Assembly (NCBI RefSeq): GCF_021290985.1
Contig: NZ_JAJOYU010000023.1
Span: 1-64,000 of the forward strand
Direction: 5' to 3'
From: Rheinheimera soli
GTDB lineage: Bacteria; Pseudomonadota; Gammaproteobacteria; Enterobacterales; Alteromonadaceae
Length of the DNA stretch: 64,000 nucleotides
This document shows, piece after piece, positions 53,819 to 63,061 of the stretch. Made by a program: the position numbers and the translations under genes. Every line of letters starts with the position of its first letter. Position 1 is the stretch's first letter. A model generated the notes under the pieces. It was not told where the DNA came from. It saw only the letters and a program-made list of their open reading frames with translations, and searched no databases.

Positions 53819-54568
53819 CTACCCCATAAAAATTTCATAGTCATCCGGACTTGTCATGTAGCCCGGTACTTTGTGGCTGAATAAGCGCGCTCCCGATATC
53901 GCAGTTTGTACCAGCAACTTGTTGTAATGGCTGGCGTTTGGGTCGGCCAGATAATCTGCGCAGTCGAACCAGCGGGCCTGCAGAATTTCGCGGGGGTCTG
54001 GTATGGGTTGTGTTTCTTCTGCGGTTAAGCGGCACACCATATACAAATTAGAAGCACCAAACTGGCCCTGATGATGATGGCGTACCCCTAAAAAGCTATC
54101 AAAACTTGCTGCAACACCTGTTTCTTCCAGCACTTCGCGAATGACCGCATCAACCAAATGTTCTTTGGCATCCACCATACCGCCTGGTAACTTGAAATAA
54201 GACGGGCTTCGGCCCTCCAAAGGTTTTTCCTGCACCAGCAATACTTTGCCTGAAGCGGATAACACCACAGCGCCCACTCCTATGCTGTGAGTCGCGGCTA
54301 AAGGTAAGTAACTGTCGGCCTGTAGTTTTTTACTTAACATTAATTTTTCTGGTGTGCAGTGATGAAAAGCAAAACCTAGCTCCAGTGCTACAGAAATCAA
54401 TTCGGCACGGCAAGCCGGTAACTCCAGCCAGATCAGCGCATAGTGGTGATGCCATGCATCGAGCGATGCCGCTAAACGACCGGCAAATTCGGCTACAGTA
54501 TCTGGCAGTTGCTCCGGCCCTATGTAGCAGCCGTTGTAGGGATTCACTAATGCATCAAATAGTTTCAT
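53819..54568 (-). CDS. Nudix hydrolase (NUDT6-like layout)
   Basis: A 249-residue protein with an N-terminal domain of about 95 residues as in the NUDT6/GFG group and a Nudix domain. The Nudix box GMVDAKEHLVDAVIREVLEETGV fits G-x5-E-x7-R-E-V-x-E-E-x-G-V exactly (key residues G, E, REVLEETG). Substrates of this group include ADP-ribose, NADH or CoA, and cannot be chosen here. The ATG at 54568 begins the conserved MKLFDALVNPYNG; a longer reading adds only hydrophobic residues. It stands alone. Confidence 0.87.
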   Translation of the reverse strand: MKLFDALVNPYNGCYIGPEQLPDTVAEFAGRLAASLDAWHHHYALIWLELPACRAELISVALELGFAFHHCTPEKLMLSKKLQADSYLPLAATHSIGVGAVVLSASGKVLLVQEKPLEGRSPSYFKLPGGMVDAKEHLVDAVIREVLEETGVAASFDSFLGVRHHHQGQFGASNLYMVCRLTAEETQPIPDPREILQARWFDCADYLADPNASHYNKLLVQTAISGARLFSHKVPGYMTSPDDYEIFMG

Positions 54569-54604
54569 TTGGAAAAACACACTAAACAGGATTAGAAACA
54601 AGAC

Positions 54605-54667
54605 GGGCGCCGATAAACGACGCCCCTACATTTAATAAGCGGGTGTGTAGGGGCTGGGCTTGCCCCT
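54605..54667. repeat. GC-rich hairpin pair
   Basis: GGGCG (54605-54609) pairs with CGCCC (54621-54625) around CCGATAAACGA, and AGGGGC (54649-54654) pairs with GCCCCT (54662-54667). The 'TGTAGGGGC' wording resembles dispersed intergenic repeats of enteric and marine gammaproteobacteria. It lies between natB and the Nudix gene and may end the natAB transcript. Confidence 0.55.
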
Positions 54668-54723
54668 GCACGTCGATCTGTACCGCAGTTTCATTGATCA
54701 GGCCGCGAACATGCCCTGCCATT

Positions 54724-55926
54724 TTATCTGAACAGTACTTTTTCTTTCTGGAACCAACTGACACAAAACGCCAGCAGCGCTGCAGCTATAACCACAGTAG
54801 AACCAAAAATAGCCAGTAGCATGCCCACATCTATAGTGCCTTTGATCAGTTCTTTAATCGCCAGCGCTACGTTGGCCACAGGCAACATCGCCATGCTCCA
54901 GGTCAGTTCAACACCAGGCATTAAAGCAACTATTAACGGCATAAATACAATCATGCTTAAAGGGCCAATGTAGTTTTGTGCTTCTTTAAAGCTGCGGGCA
55001 TAAATAGATAACGACAGCAGCAAGGAAGCAAAAATAGCCGACAACGGGATAAGCATCATCAGTATCAGCAGCAAATCCGCCACACCTAAAGTCGACATAG
55101 TTTTAGCCACTATATCCACGCCCATTAAAGAGCCAATGACATAACCCCAGCCACCAAAGCTGGTCACTGTAATGAGTGCTGTAGCAAGGCCTGTGGTCAG
55201 TACAGTCAGAAACTTACCTAACACAATAGAGGTTCTGCTGATCGGGCATATCAATAAGGTTTCTAAAGTGCCACGTTCTTTTTCACCCGCACCAATATCA
55301 ATAGCAGGGTATGAACAGCCCGCTAAACATAAAGGGATCAGGATATAAGCAATTAAGCCGCCTATTTTTTCGCCTAAATCTTCACGACTTTCAGCTGTAT
55401 TTACTTTGTCCAGCTTCACCGGCTGTAATAACGCATCTACTTTTTCCGCTGTCACCCCTAAAGAATCCAGTTTGGCCAGCTGCAGCTTCTTACTGTAATC
55501 GCGCAGTAACTCATTGAAATATTTATCAATCATATCAAGCTGAGATGACATGTTGTAAATCACAGTCCATTTGCTTTGCGTCAGGTTGGCGGCGTCGGCA
55601 CTAAAGTCGTCGGCGATGATAATAGCCAGATCAAATTGGTTGTCGCGTATGGCTTGTTTCAGCGCTTCAGCATCAGTCAGATCAGACTCCACCTTTTTAA
55701 AATTTTTGTGATAAAACAAAGCTTCTGTTAGTTCAGGCGCTTTATCTGCATTGATAATTACATACCTGTGTTCTTCAGCTTCGGCTTGTTTGGCCACATT
55801 CGCCACTACCAGCCCCATAATGCCGAACAGCACAGGGAAGACGAGGATCGGCAGCAAAATGATGAAAAACATGGTTTTTTTATCACGAACCAACTCAGTC
55901 AGTTCTTTAAAATACACTTGCCACAT
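54724..55926 (-). CDS. natB: ABC-2 permease, NatB type
   Basis: A 400-residue ABC-2 membrane subunit with one N-terminal helix (FFIILLPILVFPVLFGIMGLV), a periplasmic domain of about 130 residues, and five to six helices near the C-terminus (for example LLLILMMLIPLSAIFASLLLSLSIYA). This matches NatB, the permease of the NatAB sodium exporter of Bacillus and related systems. Its ATG touches the natA stop, so the two are one unit. Sodium export is the best guess for the substrate; other ions or drugs are possible. Confidence 0.88.
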   Translation of the reverse strand: MWQVYFKELTELVRDKKTMFFIILLPILVFPVLFGIMGLVVANVAKQAEAEEHRYVIINADKAPELTEALFYHKNFKKVESDLTDAEALKQAIRDNQFDLAIIIADDFSADAANLTQSKWTVIYNMSSQLDMIDKYFNELLRDYSKKLQLAKLDSLGVTAEKVDALLQPVKLDKVNTAESREDLGEKIGGLIAYILIPLCLAGCSYPAIDIGAGEKERGTLETLLICPISRTSIVLGKFLTVLTTGLATALITVTSFGGWGYVIGSLMGVDIVAKTMSTLGVADLLLILMMLIPLSAIFASLLLSLSIYARSFKEAQNYIGPLSMIVFMPLIVALMPGVELTWSMAMLPVANVALAIKELIKGTIDVGMLLAIFGSTVVIAAALLAFCVSWFQKEKVLFR

Positions 55927-56727
55927 TTAGTTTTGCTCCCTGTTACTTGCTGTCGCATTAATCACCGTCATAAAAGACTGACGTAAATCCCCATCCGCGC
56001 TTAATGCCTTAAAGGCGTCAAAGCTGTCGGAAAAAGCGCTGATGCCTTTATCGATCACCACAACGCGATCACATAAAGAGGCGACTTCATCCAAATGGTG
56101 GGTCGAGAAAATCACCGGAGTACCCTGCTGTTTTAACGAGCGGATAAAATCCAGCACCGTCTGAGTGGTCATAATGTCCAGACCGGTAGTAGGTTCATCC
56201 AGAATCACTACTTTGGGCGAATGCACCACTGCCCGGGCTATAGCGGTTTTTTGTTTCATACCGGTCGACATGGCATCGGCTTTACGATTGGCAAAGTCGT
56301 GCATATTCAGCAGCGTGAACAGCTCGTCGATGCGCTGTTTTAATGCAGCTTCGCTCATGCCATGCAAACGGGCAAAATAGGCGATGTTTTCATAAGCCGT
56401 TAAGCGGCCATACAAACCTGTGCTGCTGGACAAAAAGCCAATTTTTTTCCGCGCCTGCACAGGGTGTTTTAATACATCCACACCTTCAATCAGCACAGAG
56501 CCTGAATCTGGCTGCAGGGCGGTAGATAAAATACGTAAGGTGGTGGTTTTACCAGCGCCATTGGGGCCTAATAAACCTAAGACTTCGCCGGAGCCACAAT
56601 CAAAGCTGACGTTGCGTACCGAATGAAAAGCTTCTTTGCTGTAGCGCACATCCTGTTTTTCACTGTCTGACAGTTTCTGGCCGCGACTGATGGCAAAAGA
56701 TTTAGCCAGCGCGTCGATTTTAATCAT
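55927..56727 (-). CDS. natA: ABC transporter ATP-binding protein, NatA type
   Basis: A 266-residue ATPase with Walker [12 protein letters not shown] (near residue 55), a signature region [14 protein letters not shown] near 150, Walker [13 protein letters not shown] near 175 and the switch His in FSTHHLDEV. The signature is the NatA-type STGMKQK rather than LSGGQ. AGGGAAC precedes the ATG at 56727; a reading from 56889 runs into the DUF3025 gene and is not credible. It pairs with natB, which starts at the next base. Confidence 0.93.
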   Translation of the reverse strand: MIKIDALAKSFAISRGQKLSDSEKQDVRYSKEAFHSVRNVSFDCGSGEVLGLLGPNGAGKTTTLRILSTALQPDSGSVLIEGVDVLKHPVQARKKIGFLSSSTGLYGRLTAYENIAYFARLHGMSEAALKQRIDELFTLLNMHDFANRKADAMSTGMKQKTAIARAVVHSPKVVILDEPTTGLDIMTTQTVLDFIRSLKQQGTPVIFSTHHLDEVASLCDRVVVIDKGISAFSDSFDAFKALSADGDLRQSFMTVINATASNREQN

Positions 56728-56752
56728 CGAGAGTTCCCTTTGTTGTTCTGTG

Positions 56753-57583
56753 TTAAGTGGTGCGCCGTTTCGGTCTGAAATAACTGGTATCTGCATAAAA
56801 AGCCAGATCCTGAACCTGTTGATGCCAGCCCGGCACTCCCAATAATGGCAATGGACTAAGCTGCTGATTATCAAACAGCAAGTCGGCATTCACAAGCTGA
56901 GCCGCTAATAAGTTATCAACAAAATCGTAACCTTCTGTGTCTGTTTCGGTCAAGCCCTGTTCGGGCCATTCAATACACCATAATTTTGCGGTTAAACCAA
57001 TAAAAGGCTTAGTCGCCATTTCATAGTTGGCATGACCAAAAATAATAGGGTTCAGCTCTGCCCAGAGGTTTTTATGCTGATAAAAAGCTTCAGTCCATTG
57101 ATGATTACGTAATAAATCCAGCAAAAACCGCTGCGAAGCTTTGATACAAATAATCACACCACATTCATCCAGCAAGGTGAGTTTATGCCGCACCTTGCTG
57201 CGCTCTTTGCTACCAAACTGCTGAATTTGTTCCATATGCAGCTGATTCATCAACTGCTTGCTTTTAGGAAACAAACACCAGATCAAAGCGCCAAATAAGT
57301 CATGCCAGTTATTGGCTCGCATAGGAATTTGCTGGGTTTGGGAAATAAAGTCCTCGTAATAACGGCCATCTGCATCCAGTACAGCACTGTCGACAAAACA
57401 CCAGTGCTGCAAATCAGTGTGCTGATGTAACCAGGCCGTGAGTAGCTCTGGTGAAGGGAAATGGGGTTGTTGTGCCAACGGGAATTGTGCAGCCAAAGCA
57501 CTGAATATGCCCGGCTGCAAAAACAGCTCTGGTTGCCATTCTGTCGGTGCTGTGAATCTGGACGTTATGCTGTTTTTTTGCAT
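56753..57583 (-). CDS. DUF3025 domain protein
   Basis: A 276-residue cytoplasmic protein. The central NNWHDLFGALIWCLFPKSK (near residue 90) is a hallmark of DUF3025. No catalytic motif is apparent. It lies 25 bases upstream of natA and is read in the same direction, so they may share a transcript. Function is unknown. The start MQKNSITSRF is accepted with no strong ribosome site. Confidence 0.85.
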   Translation of the reverse strand: MQKNSITSRFTAPTEWQPELFLQPGIFSALAAQFPLAQQPHFPSPELLTAWLHQHTDLQHWCFVDSAVLDADGRYYEDFISQTQQIPMRANNWHDLFGALIWCLFPKSKQLMNQLHMEQIQQFGSKERSKVRHKLTLLDECGVIICIKASQRFLLDLLRNHQWTEAFYQHKNLWAELNPIIFGHANYEMATKPFIGLTAKLWCIEWPEQGLTETDTEGYDFVDNLLAAQLVNADLLFDNQQLSPLPLLGVPGWHQQVQDLAFYADTSYFRPKRRTT

Positions 57584-57689
57584 GAATAAGAAAAAGCTCG
57601 TTGTTGCTGTGAAAACTTACCACCTGCATTACCTGTGAAAAGCACAAAAAACCTCTTGCAATTTTCCTGTAAGCTGGCAAATTCAAGGG

Positions 57690-57705
57690 GTACGTTTAGA
57701 CGTAC
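57690..57705 (+). promoter_or_regulatory. inverted repeat upstream of asnB
   Basis: GTACG-TTTAGA-CGTAC is a perfect 5-bp inverted repeat with six bases between, about 80 bases before the asnB ATG. It could be the operator of an unknown regulator in the asnB or DUF3025 promoter region. Confidence 0.4.
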
Positions 57706-57786
57706 ATACTGCCAAAATGTTTTTGCCCGTCGTATGTATTACTTAGGGCAATGATCTGAATTAATTAATTTTAGAGGTTACTCATC

Positions 57787-59451
57787 ATGTGTTCGATATT
57801 TGGGGTGCTTGACATCAAGACTGATGTTAAAGCCTTGCGCCAGCAGGCGCTACAGTTATCTAAATTATTACGCCACCGTGGACCAGACTGGTCAGGCGTA
57901 TGGAACAACGACCATGCCATTTTAGTGCATGAACGTCTGGCTATCGTAGATACTGAAAATGGCGCCCAGCCCCTGATTAATCCAAATCGAAATCACATTC
58001 TGGCAGTGAATGGTGAGATTTATAATCACAAAAATTTAGAGAAAAACTTAACAGTCGACTATCAGTTCCAGACTAAATCGGACTGTGAAGTGATTTTGCC
58101 TTTGTATTTACAACACGGCGTTGAGTTTATCGATCAGCTGCAAGGTATGTTTGCTTTTATTCTTTATGACGCGGAGCAAAACCGTTATCTGATTGCCCGT
58201 GACCATATCGGTATTATTCCGCTGTATTACGGTTACGACGAACATGGTCAGCTGTATGTAGCATCTGAATTAAAAGCTTTAGTGCCTGTATGTAAGCAAA
58301 TGCAGGAATTCCCGCCGGGCCATTACTTTGATAGTAAAGTAGGCAAACTGGTGCAGTACTACCAGCGCGACTGGCAGAGTTTTGATGCAGTCAAAGACAA
58401 TCCGGCTGATTTGGGCGAATTGCGCGCTGCGTTAGAACAAAGCGTAAAAAGCCATTTAATGTCTGACGTGCCTTATGGCGTGTTGTTATCCGGTGGTTTG
58501 GACTCGTCTCTGATCTCTGCTATTACCCAGCAATTTGCCCGTAATCGCGTGGAAGATGACGGACAATCCGAAGCCTGGTGGCCTCGCCTGCACTCTTTTG
58601 CTGTGGGTTTACAAGGCTCACCCGACTTAGTGGCTGCGCGTAAAGTGGCTGACAGCATTGGCACAGTACATCATGAAGTGCTGTTTACCGTGCAGGAAGG
58701 TTTAGATTCACTGCGTGACGTGATTTATTTCCTCGAAACTTATGACGTCACTACTATTCGTGCTTCAACACCAATGTACTTAATGGCCCGTAAAATCAAA
58801 GCCATGGGTATTAAAATGGTGCTGTCTGGTGAAGGTTCTGATGAAATTTTTGGTGGTTATTTGTATTTCCACAAAGCGCCTAACGCCAAAGAGTTCCACG
58901 AAGAAACCTTACGTAAGCTGGACAGGTTGCATATGTTCGACTGCAACCGTGCTAACAAAGCCATGTCGGCCTGGGGTATTGAAGCGCGTGTACCTTTCCT
59001 CGACAAGCAGTTTATGGACGTCGCCATGCGCTTAAATCCAGAAGCCAAAATGTGTGGCAAAGGCAAAATGGAAAAACACATTTTGCGTCAGGCCTTTGAT
59101 GGTTTATTACCGCACGAGATTTTATGGCGCCAGAAAGAGCAGTTCTCCGACGGCGTGGGCTACAGCTGGATTGATAGCTTAAAAGCTCATGCGGAAAAAG
59201 AAGTGACGGATCAGCAAATGGCAACTGCAGCTTTCCGCTTCCCGGTGAATACGCCAGACAGCAAAGAAGCCTATTTCTATAGAGTGATCTTTGAAGAGCA
59301 TTTCCCACACACAGGCGCAATTTCCTGTGTACCTGGTGGTAAGTCCGTGGCCTGTTCTACCCCTGAAGCTTTGGCCTGGGATGCAAAAATGGCGCAAATG
59401 ACAGACCCGTCAGGTCGTGCTGTGCGTGACGTTCACGAACAAGCGTACTGA
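57787..59451 (+). CDS. asnB: asparagine synthase B (glutamine-hydrolysing)
   Basis: A 554-residue enzyme. The N-terminal glutaminase begins MCSIFGV with Cys2 as nucleophile. The synthetase half has the PP-loop SGGLDSSL near residue 235 and SGEGSDEIFGGY near 350. It makes asparagine from aspartate, ATP and glutamine. Length and layout match E. coli AsnB (554 residues). AGAGG precedes the ATG. A strong terminator follows at 59503-59539. Confidence 0.97.
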   Translation: MCSIFGVLDIKTDVKALRQQALQLSKLLRHRGPDWSGVWNNDHAILVHERLAIVDTENGAQPLINPNRNHILAVNGEIYNHKNLEKNLTVDYQFQTKSDCEVILPLYLQHGVEFIDQLQGMFAFILYDAEQNRYLIARDHIGIIPLYYGYDEHGQLYVASELKALVPVCKQMQEFPPGHYFDSKVGKLVQYYQRDWQSFDAVKDNPADLGELRAALEQSVKSHLMSDVPYGVLLSGGLDSSLISAITQQFARNRVEDDGQSEAWWPRLHSFAVGLQGSPDLVAARKVADSIGTVHHEVLFTVQEGLDSLRDVIYFLETYDVTTIRASTPMYLMARKIKAMGIKMVLSGEGSDEIFGGYLYFHKAPNAKEFHEETLRKLDRLHMFDCNRANKAMSAWGIEARVPFLDKQFMDVAMRLNPEAKMCGKGKMEKHILRQAFDGLLPHEILWRQKEQFSDGVGYSWIDSLKAHAEKEVTDQQMATAAFRFPVNTPDSKEAYFYRVIFEEHFPHTGAISCVPGGKSVACSTPEALAWDAKMAQMTDPSGRAVRDVHEQAY

Positions 59452-59502
59452 TAAAAGCTCTCACCTGAGTTAATTATTCAGGTTAATGCTTGATACACAT
59501 CA

Positions 59503-59539
59503 AAAAGCCACAGATTGGTACTGCCATTCTGTGGCTTTT
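59503..59539 (+). terminator. rho-independent terminator after asnB
   Basis: AAAAGCCACAGA (59503-59514) pairs with TCTGTGGCTTTT (59528-59539) across a 13-base loop and continues into C-TTTT. It closes the asnB transcript before the secreted protein gene. Confidence 0.85.
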
Positions 59540-59682
59540 CTTTTCATCCTCTGCCAATCTTCAATTGATTGTGTTTTTTTTCGGCGAATAAAGCGTTTTT
59601 ATCGGGTTTCGCTGGCGAAATACTCCGGTAGATCGTATGTTAGGCGCCATCTGAATATGCCCTGAATTATGGATCTAAGACT

Positions 59683-61701
59683 GTGATCAATTTATCCAAA
59701 TCCTTGTTCACCTTGTTGGCTGTTGCCAGCTTAAGTGGGGATCTGAATGCAGAAACGGCACTGAAAGGTCAATGGCTGACCGATTTAGAACGTCAAACTT
59801 TACTGGACCCACAAACATCTGGCGTCACCTTCCGTAAAGGTGAGTTAGTGGTTATTGGCGATCAAAGTGCTCATGAAAGTACCAGAATGAAGTTATTCAG
59901 AATAGACCCGGCCACTGCAGAGTCTATTACTCAACCAATTCAAATTACCGTGGCCGAAAGCCTGAAAAGCAGCTGCTTTTATGGGTATCTGAGTGATAAA
60001 CCAGACTTTGAGGCTCTGACCTGGGATCGCATCGACGACACCACTTTAATTACTGTGACTGAAGATGCATCTGCTTATGAATTAAGCCCTGAGTGTAAAA
60101 AAAGATTCAGTCAGACCAACTCCACCAGCTACCCCAGCCTGTTGCTGAAAATTCAGGTCGACAGTGCTTTAACCCGTGCTGAAATAGTAGCTGTGCGGCC
60201 TGTCCAATTTCCTATGGAAGCCAAAGTAGGTAATTTTCCAAACGATGGTATTGAAGGTTTAGCCGTCGATGATCATCAGAATTTATATCTGGCGCTGGAA
60301 CAGGACATTGCCAATAAACCGCAGTTGTTTAAAACCCGTTTAACTCAGGATTTCTGGCTGCGCGATAACTTTGTCAAAGTGATAGATGCGAACCTGACTT
60401 TCCCTGAACTAAACGATAAAGACCACCCTATTAACGGGATAGAGTTTTTACCCAGCCCCATTAAAGGCCACCCAGGCTACTTAATGGCAGTTGCACGGAA
60501 TGACGATGAGTTATGGGTGTTTGATTTAACCAACCGCATTCCACCTTTTGTGCAAAAACTGAGTTTTTATGTCAGCACTGATGACAGTGGCCTTTGCCCT
60601 GCTTATGAAAAGCTGGTGCAAACTGCACTGGAAGCCATCACTATTCACGACGGCACAGTGTATTTAATTAATGACCCATGGAAACAGCATTACCCTGATA
60701 ATATTCAGTGTGGTACTCATGCCGACAAGTTTAAACGTATGTCGCCTTTGCTGTTTAAAATGCCGGTGGACCCGCGCTGGTTTACTCCTTTCAGAGCAAA
60801 AACCCAAACCGCTTTGCCAGCACTTAGTGGCCTGGCCGCTTTAGATCACAGCAGTTATCTGGCGGTGCAGGATAAAAAAATTCAGCGTCAGGGCGATCGC
60901 TTAACCTTAATTCAGCTGAATCCGGCTCAACAACTGACAGCACAAAGCTTGTTTGTTACCAACTGGCCAGCAGGTCAGGCAGCCAACGACTTAGAAGCTG
61001 TCTGCGCCCTACCCGGTAAAAACAGTGAGTTTTTAATAGCAGAAAGTGGAACCTGGCAAGGCTCTTTTGGTCGTTTGTTTCATATCAAAGTATTCCCGAC
61101 CTACGCCCAGGTACTGAACACTTTTGAATTACCTGTTGAGCGTGACAATAGCCCTGAGCAAGACGGCGATAACTTTGAAGGTTTAGCCTGTGCGAAAAAA
61201 GATGTGAACCGTTATCTGGTGATTTTAGGTGAACGGGGCACAGCCACCGCAGCGGGTTTCTTGCAATGGGGTGAACTGGATTTAGCTGCAGCAAACATTC
61301 AGTGGAACAGCCAGAAAATTCAGGTCACAGGCCCAACACAACTGAAAAACCGTCACTACAACAGAGTGATATCCGACCTGCATCTGGAAGGCGATGTGCT
61401 CTGGGCCGGCGCCGTGCTGGACAGCTCAGACAATGGCCCTTTTGCCAGCGCTGTTTATCCTTTAGCTTTAGTGAACCCCACTGCAAAACAGCCCATCAGC
61501 TTAATGGCTGAACGGCCAGTACTCTGGCAGATTGACGGCTTTAAAGTGGAAGGTTTAGCCAGCCCCAGCCCATTAGTTCCGGGTTCAGCCCTGATGATGG
61601 TGACAGACGATGAAAATTATCACGGCCAGTTCCGGCCCTTAGCGACTACAGAGCAAAGCCCTTATGGCAACCCAAGCCCCAAATCAGTCACAACAAAATA
61701 A
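59683..61701 (+). CDS. secreted phytase-like/esterase-like beta-propeller protein
   Basis: A 672-residue exported protein with a signal peptide (start GTG; INLSKSLFTLLAVASLSGDLNA). The sequence is a repeated beta-blade style with DGIEGLAVDDHQNLYLALEQD near residue 190 and DNFEGLACAKKD near 490, the 'NxEGL' pattern seen in proteins with an esterase-like phytase domain. No clear catalytic triad is visible. Function is uncertain; phosphate ester or polymer binding is possible. The end overlaps the next gene by 38 bases in another frame. Confidence 0.65.
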   Translation: MINLSKSLFTLLAVASLSGDLNAETALKGQWLTDLERQTLLDPQTSGVTFRKGELVVIGDQSAHESTRMKLFRIDPATAESITQPIQITVAESLKSSCFYGYLSDKPDFEALTWDRIDDTTLITVTEDASAYELSPECKKRFSQTNSTSYPSLLLKIQVDSALTRAEIVAVRPVQFPMEAKVGNFPNDGIEGLAVDDHQNLYLALEQDIANKPQLFKTRLTQDFWLRDNFVKVIDANLTFPELNDKDHPINGIEFLPSPIKGHPGYLMAVARNDDELWVFDLTNRIPPFVQKLSFYVSTDDSGLCPAYEKLVQTALEAITIHDGTVYLINDPWKQHYPDNIQCGTHADKFKRMSPLLFKMPVDPRWFTPFRAKTQTALPALSGLAALDHSSYLAVQDKKIQRQGDRLTLIQLNPAQQLTAQSLFVTNWPAGQAANDLEAVCALPGKNSEFLIAESGTWQGSFGRLFHIKVFPTYAQVLNTFELPVERDNSPEQDGDNFEGLACAKKDVNRYLVILGERGTATAAGFLQWGELDLAAANIQWNSQKIQVTGPTQLKNRHYNRVISDLHLEGDVLWAGAVLDSSDNGPFASAVYPLALVNPTAKQPISLMAERPVLWQIDGFKVEGLASPSPLVPGSALMMVTDDENYHGQFRPLATTEQSPYGNPSPKSVTTK

Positions 61702-61912
61702 CCCGCTGCACGGCTTTACCCTGCAGCAAATTCTGGAGTTGTTAGTTGAACATTATGCTGGCTTTGCACCTTTAGCAAAGCAAATACCACTGAAGTGCTT
61801 CAGCTCCAACCCCAGCATCAAATCCAGCCTGACGTTTTTACGCAAAACGCCATGGGCCAGAACTCAGGTTGAAGAGTTGTTTATCAAGCTGAAGTTACAT
61901 CAAAAAAGTTAG
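61664..61912 (+). CDS. VF530 family DNA-binding protein
   Basis: An 82-residue protein. The core NNPLHGFTLQQILELLVEHY and LTFLRKTPWARTQVE (VF530/DUF2132 pattern) is the small DNA-binding family known from Vibrio. It starts inside the end of the upstream secreted-protein gene, overlapping by 38 bases, so translation may depend on that gene. No partner is known. Confidence 0.88.
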   Translation: MATQAPNQSQQNNPLHGFTLQQILELLVEHYAGFAPLAKQIPLKCFSSNPSIKSSLTFLRKTPWARTQVEELFIKLKLHQKS

Positions 61913-62251
61913 CCGCAAGGCTGCCATGTTGGGTTTTACATTAGCGCACGTTAACTGCCTCCATTCATGATCTTTTCACGTTACAGTGCACAATCTTAGC
62001 TCAAGTGAGCAGCCTTAATGATTTGGTTGAAAATCGTTTGTCAGGCGAAAAAAATAGCGCTAATTTAGACTATAAAACAACGCTGAAGTTGGACGAAAAG
62101 TGGGGGTAATAAGACTTTGACTCTTAGCTCAATAGCGCTTGAAATCGAAATACTATAAAAACAGTACAAATAGTTTGCTTATTTTAGGGCTTAAGTGTGT
62201 AATACACTCGAGAGTTAACATATAAATTAACTATCATTTTTAGGATGCTGA
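61913..62251 (+). promoter_or_regulatory. AT-rich control region of the toxin-antitoxin-chaperone cassette
   Basis: No gene is seen in these 339 bases. A -35-like TTGCTT (62175-62180) lies 17 bases before a -10-like TGTAAT (62198-62203). The -10 is centred in the palindrome AGTGT-GTAAT-ACACT (62194-62208), and a second inverted repeat GTTAA-N8-TTAAC follows at 62214-62231. This layout fits autorepression by the XRE antitoxin. The left half is unremarkable. Confidence 0.6.
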
Positions 62252-62641
62252 GTGACAAAGGAACTAAACATTAAGCATGAAGGCTCGAAATTTACTGTAG
62301 AGCATTGTGAAGGAGCAATAGAGAGCTTTGAAGAAGCATTGATTAGCGTTACTCCCCATAACAAAAAAAGTTCAATTAAGAGAGCGATAATACAATTAAT
62401 CGAACGTCTTGCTGATGGCAAACAGATGTCAAAGGAAAACTTTCCGCAAGAAGGACAGTTGCCGAAATCTAATGGAAAATTTAATGCGTTTAAGAAGTTG
62501 CCGATAAGAGCATACTGCTGGTTGTCAAGTAAACATCCTAATACATATTTCATCAGCCATTATACTTACAAAGATAAACAAAAATTAGATCAAAGAGATA
62601 TTGATAAAGTGCATGCTAATTGGAGAGACAAAGAGGACTAA
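62252..62641 (+). CDS. RelE/HigB-like toxin of TAC cassette
   Basis: A 129-residue protein read from GTG with AGGA eight bases before. The C-terminal part, RAYCWLSSKHPNTYFISHYTYKDKQKLDQRDI then DKVHANWRDKED (shortened to YKDKQKLD and HANWR), matches RelE/HigB-type mRNA-interferase toxins, which close with 'K..VHDNWR'. The N-terminal half is less typical. It is followed two bases later by an XRE antitoxin and then a SecB-like gene, an order known from HigBA-SecB TAC systems. Composition is AT-richer than its surroundings. Confidence 0.75.
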   Translation: MTKELNIKHEGSKFTVEHCEGAIESFEEALISVTPHNKKSSIKRAIIQLIERLADGKQMSKENFPQEGQLPKSNGKFNAFKKLPIRAYCWLSSKHPNTYFISHYTYKDKQKLDQRDIDKVHANWRDKED

Positions 62642-62643
62642 TT

Positions 62644-63057
62644 ATGAGTGCAAAAGATATGTTTTATCAAAAGGATACATGCTTTAGTAACGCAGAAAAT
62701 CGAGCTTACGCTCGTGAAGAATTAGTTTTCAATGTTACAGAAGATCTACTTGTATTTTTAGAAGAGATAAATGTCAGCAAGGCAGAGCTAGCAAGGCGTC
62801 TGGGCAAATCTAAATCTTATATAACACAAATACTTAGTGGCTCAAGAAATATGACTTTAGGTTCATTTTCTGATATCTGTTTCGCTTTGGGATTTAAACC
62901 AGAAATAAAAATACCGGTAAGAACAGTGGAACCGGTAGAGACCATTTGGATTCCAGTTCAAAGACCTGTAGTTGCGAAGGCTGGAGAATTAAAGGGGACA
63001 ACAAAGCAAATTTATCTTGCTCACGATGAAACATGGTTAAATTCTAAGGTAGCTTAA
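62644..63057 (+). CDS. XRE-family antitoxin with C-terminal tail
   Basis: A 137-residue antitoxin. The HTH lies about residues 42-80 (SKAELARRLGKSKSYITQIL near 45, then MTLGSFSDICFALGF). About 45 residues follow (from VRTVEPVETIWIPVQ to DETWLNSKVA) that are longer than in plain HigA proteins and could be the chaperone-addiction tail bound by the SecB-like partner. GAGG precedes the ATG at 62644; a reading from 62620 overlaps the toxin and is not needed. The stop is 4 bases before the chaperone start. Confidence 0.85.
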   Translation: MSAKDMFYQKDTCFSNAENRAYAREELVFNVTEDLLVFLEEINVSKAELARRLGKSKSYITQILSGSRNMTLGSFSDICFALGFKPEIKIPVRTVEPVETIWIPVQRPVVAKAGELKGTTKQIYLAHDETWLNSKVA

Positions 63058-63061
63058 GTTT

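Noticed and set aside
55927-56889. A 320-residue natA with a 54-residue extension
   Set aside because: The extension runs into the DUF3025 gene in another frame and is Cys/Trp rich; the family start and ribosome site are at 56727.
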